Positions 63,998 through 64,000 of a stretch of 64,000 nucleotides of DNA are shown piece after piece. Origin of the DNA: Candidatus Limnocylindrales bacterium (GTDB taxonomy: Bacteria > Desulfobacterota > Binatia > UBA1149 > CAITLU01); contig DASPNR010000044.1 of assembly GCA_035626395.1 (NCBI GenBank), positions 248,001 to 312,000 of the forward strand. Reading direction: 5' to 3'. A program made the position numbers and the translations under genes. Position 1 is the stretch's first letter. The number at the start of each line of letters is the position of its first letter. The notes beneath the pieces are model-generated. The model saw nothing but the letters and a program-made list of their open reading frames with translations. It did not search any database and was not told where the DNA came from.

Positions 63998-64000
63998 CGC

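Overview
This is a GC-rich, gene-dense bacterial chromosome segment with no rRNA, phage, insertion sequence or CRISPR array. The housekeeping content is ordinary for a Gram-negative: a TCA operon, a split-P glycine cleavage operon, aminoacyl-tRNA synthetases, tatA, comEC and uvrC. Two large secreted cysteine-rich proteins carry thrombospondin type-3-like, ZU5-like and dockerin-like parts. That combination points to an uncultured deltaproteobacterial-type lineage (Desulfobacterota, Binatia or Myxococcota relatives). This placement is inference; no marker gene was compared.

Layout. (1) 1-10.4 kb is a surface-glycan locus: a GT17 glycosyltransferase cut by the window edge, a second putative glycosyltransferase, two sulfotransferase-like genes, an O-antigen ligase/polymerase-type membrane protein, an ABC exporter, a fusion of a polyprenyl-phosphate sugar-phosphate transferase with a MurG-like transferase, and an ALG1-like mannosyltransferase. 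(2) 10.4-15 kb holds a PfkB kinase, mtnP, a diacylglycerol-kinase-like gene, rlmN and ndk. (3) 15-19.7 kb is a TCA block transcribed icd-mdh-sucC-sucD. (4) 19.9-25.4 kb carries a secreted beta-propeller-like protein, a limonene-epoxide-hydrolase-like enzyme, kup and an EF-G paralogue. (5) 25.5-31 kb is transcribed valS-nadC-birA-coaX. (6) 31.4-38.4 kb holds the two paralogous cysteine-rich secreted proteins flanking a VOC gene. (7) 38.5-47.9 kb is mixed: a hybrid histidine kinase, an MFS transporter, azoR-pirin with a divergent LysR regulator, a methyltransferase, a GreA/B-like factor, a flavin reductase, tRNA-Leu(CAG) and tatA. (8) 48.2-60 kb is a long minus-strand series, comEC-hisS-aspS-lipoprotein-folD-gcvT-gcvH-gcvPA-gcvPB. 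(9) 60-64 kb holds a small secreted protein coupled to a DUF305-like gene, uvrC, and a sterol-desaturase-superfamily gene at the edge.

How the genes work together. The minus-strand series from mtnP down to the second sulfotransferase is closely spaced. It suggests assembly of a lipid-linked, possibly sulfated glycan: the fusion enzyme starts and extends it, the ALG1-like and other transferases elongate it, sulfotransferases decorate it, the ABC protein exports it and the ligase attaches or polymerises it. The order sugar-phosphate transferase, MurG/ALG13-14-like step, ALG1-like step, with a GT17 enzyme nearby, resembles the first steps of eukaryotic N-glycan assembly and is the most interesting feature of the window. 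The gcv-folD series forms a one-carbon module.

Non-coding structure includes two copies of a REP-like palindrome in distant intergenic gaps, strong hairpins around the cysteine-rich genes, a 37-bp tandem duplication at the ABC/sulfotransferase junction, and a 36-bp triplicate in the uvrC tail.
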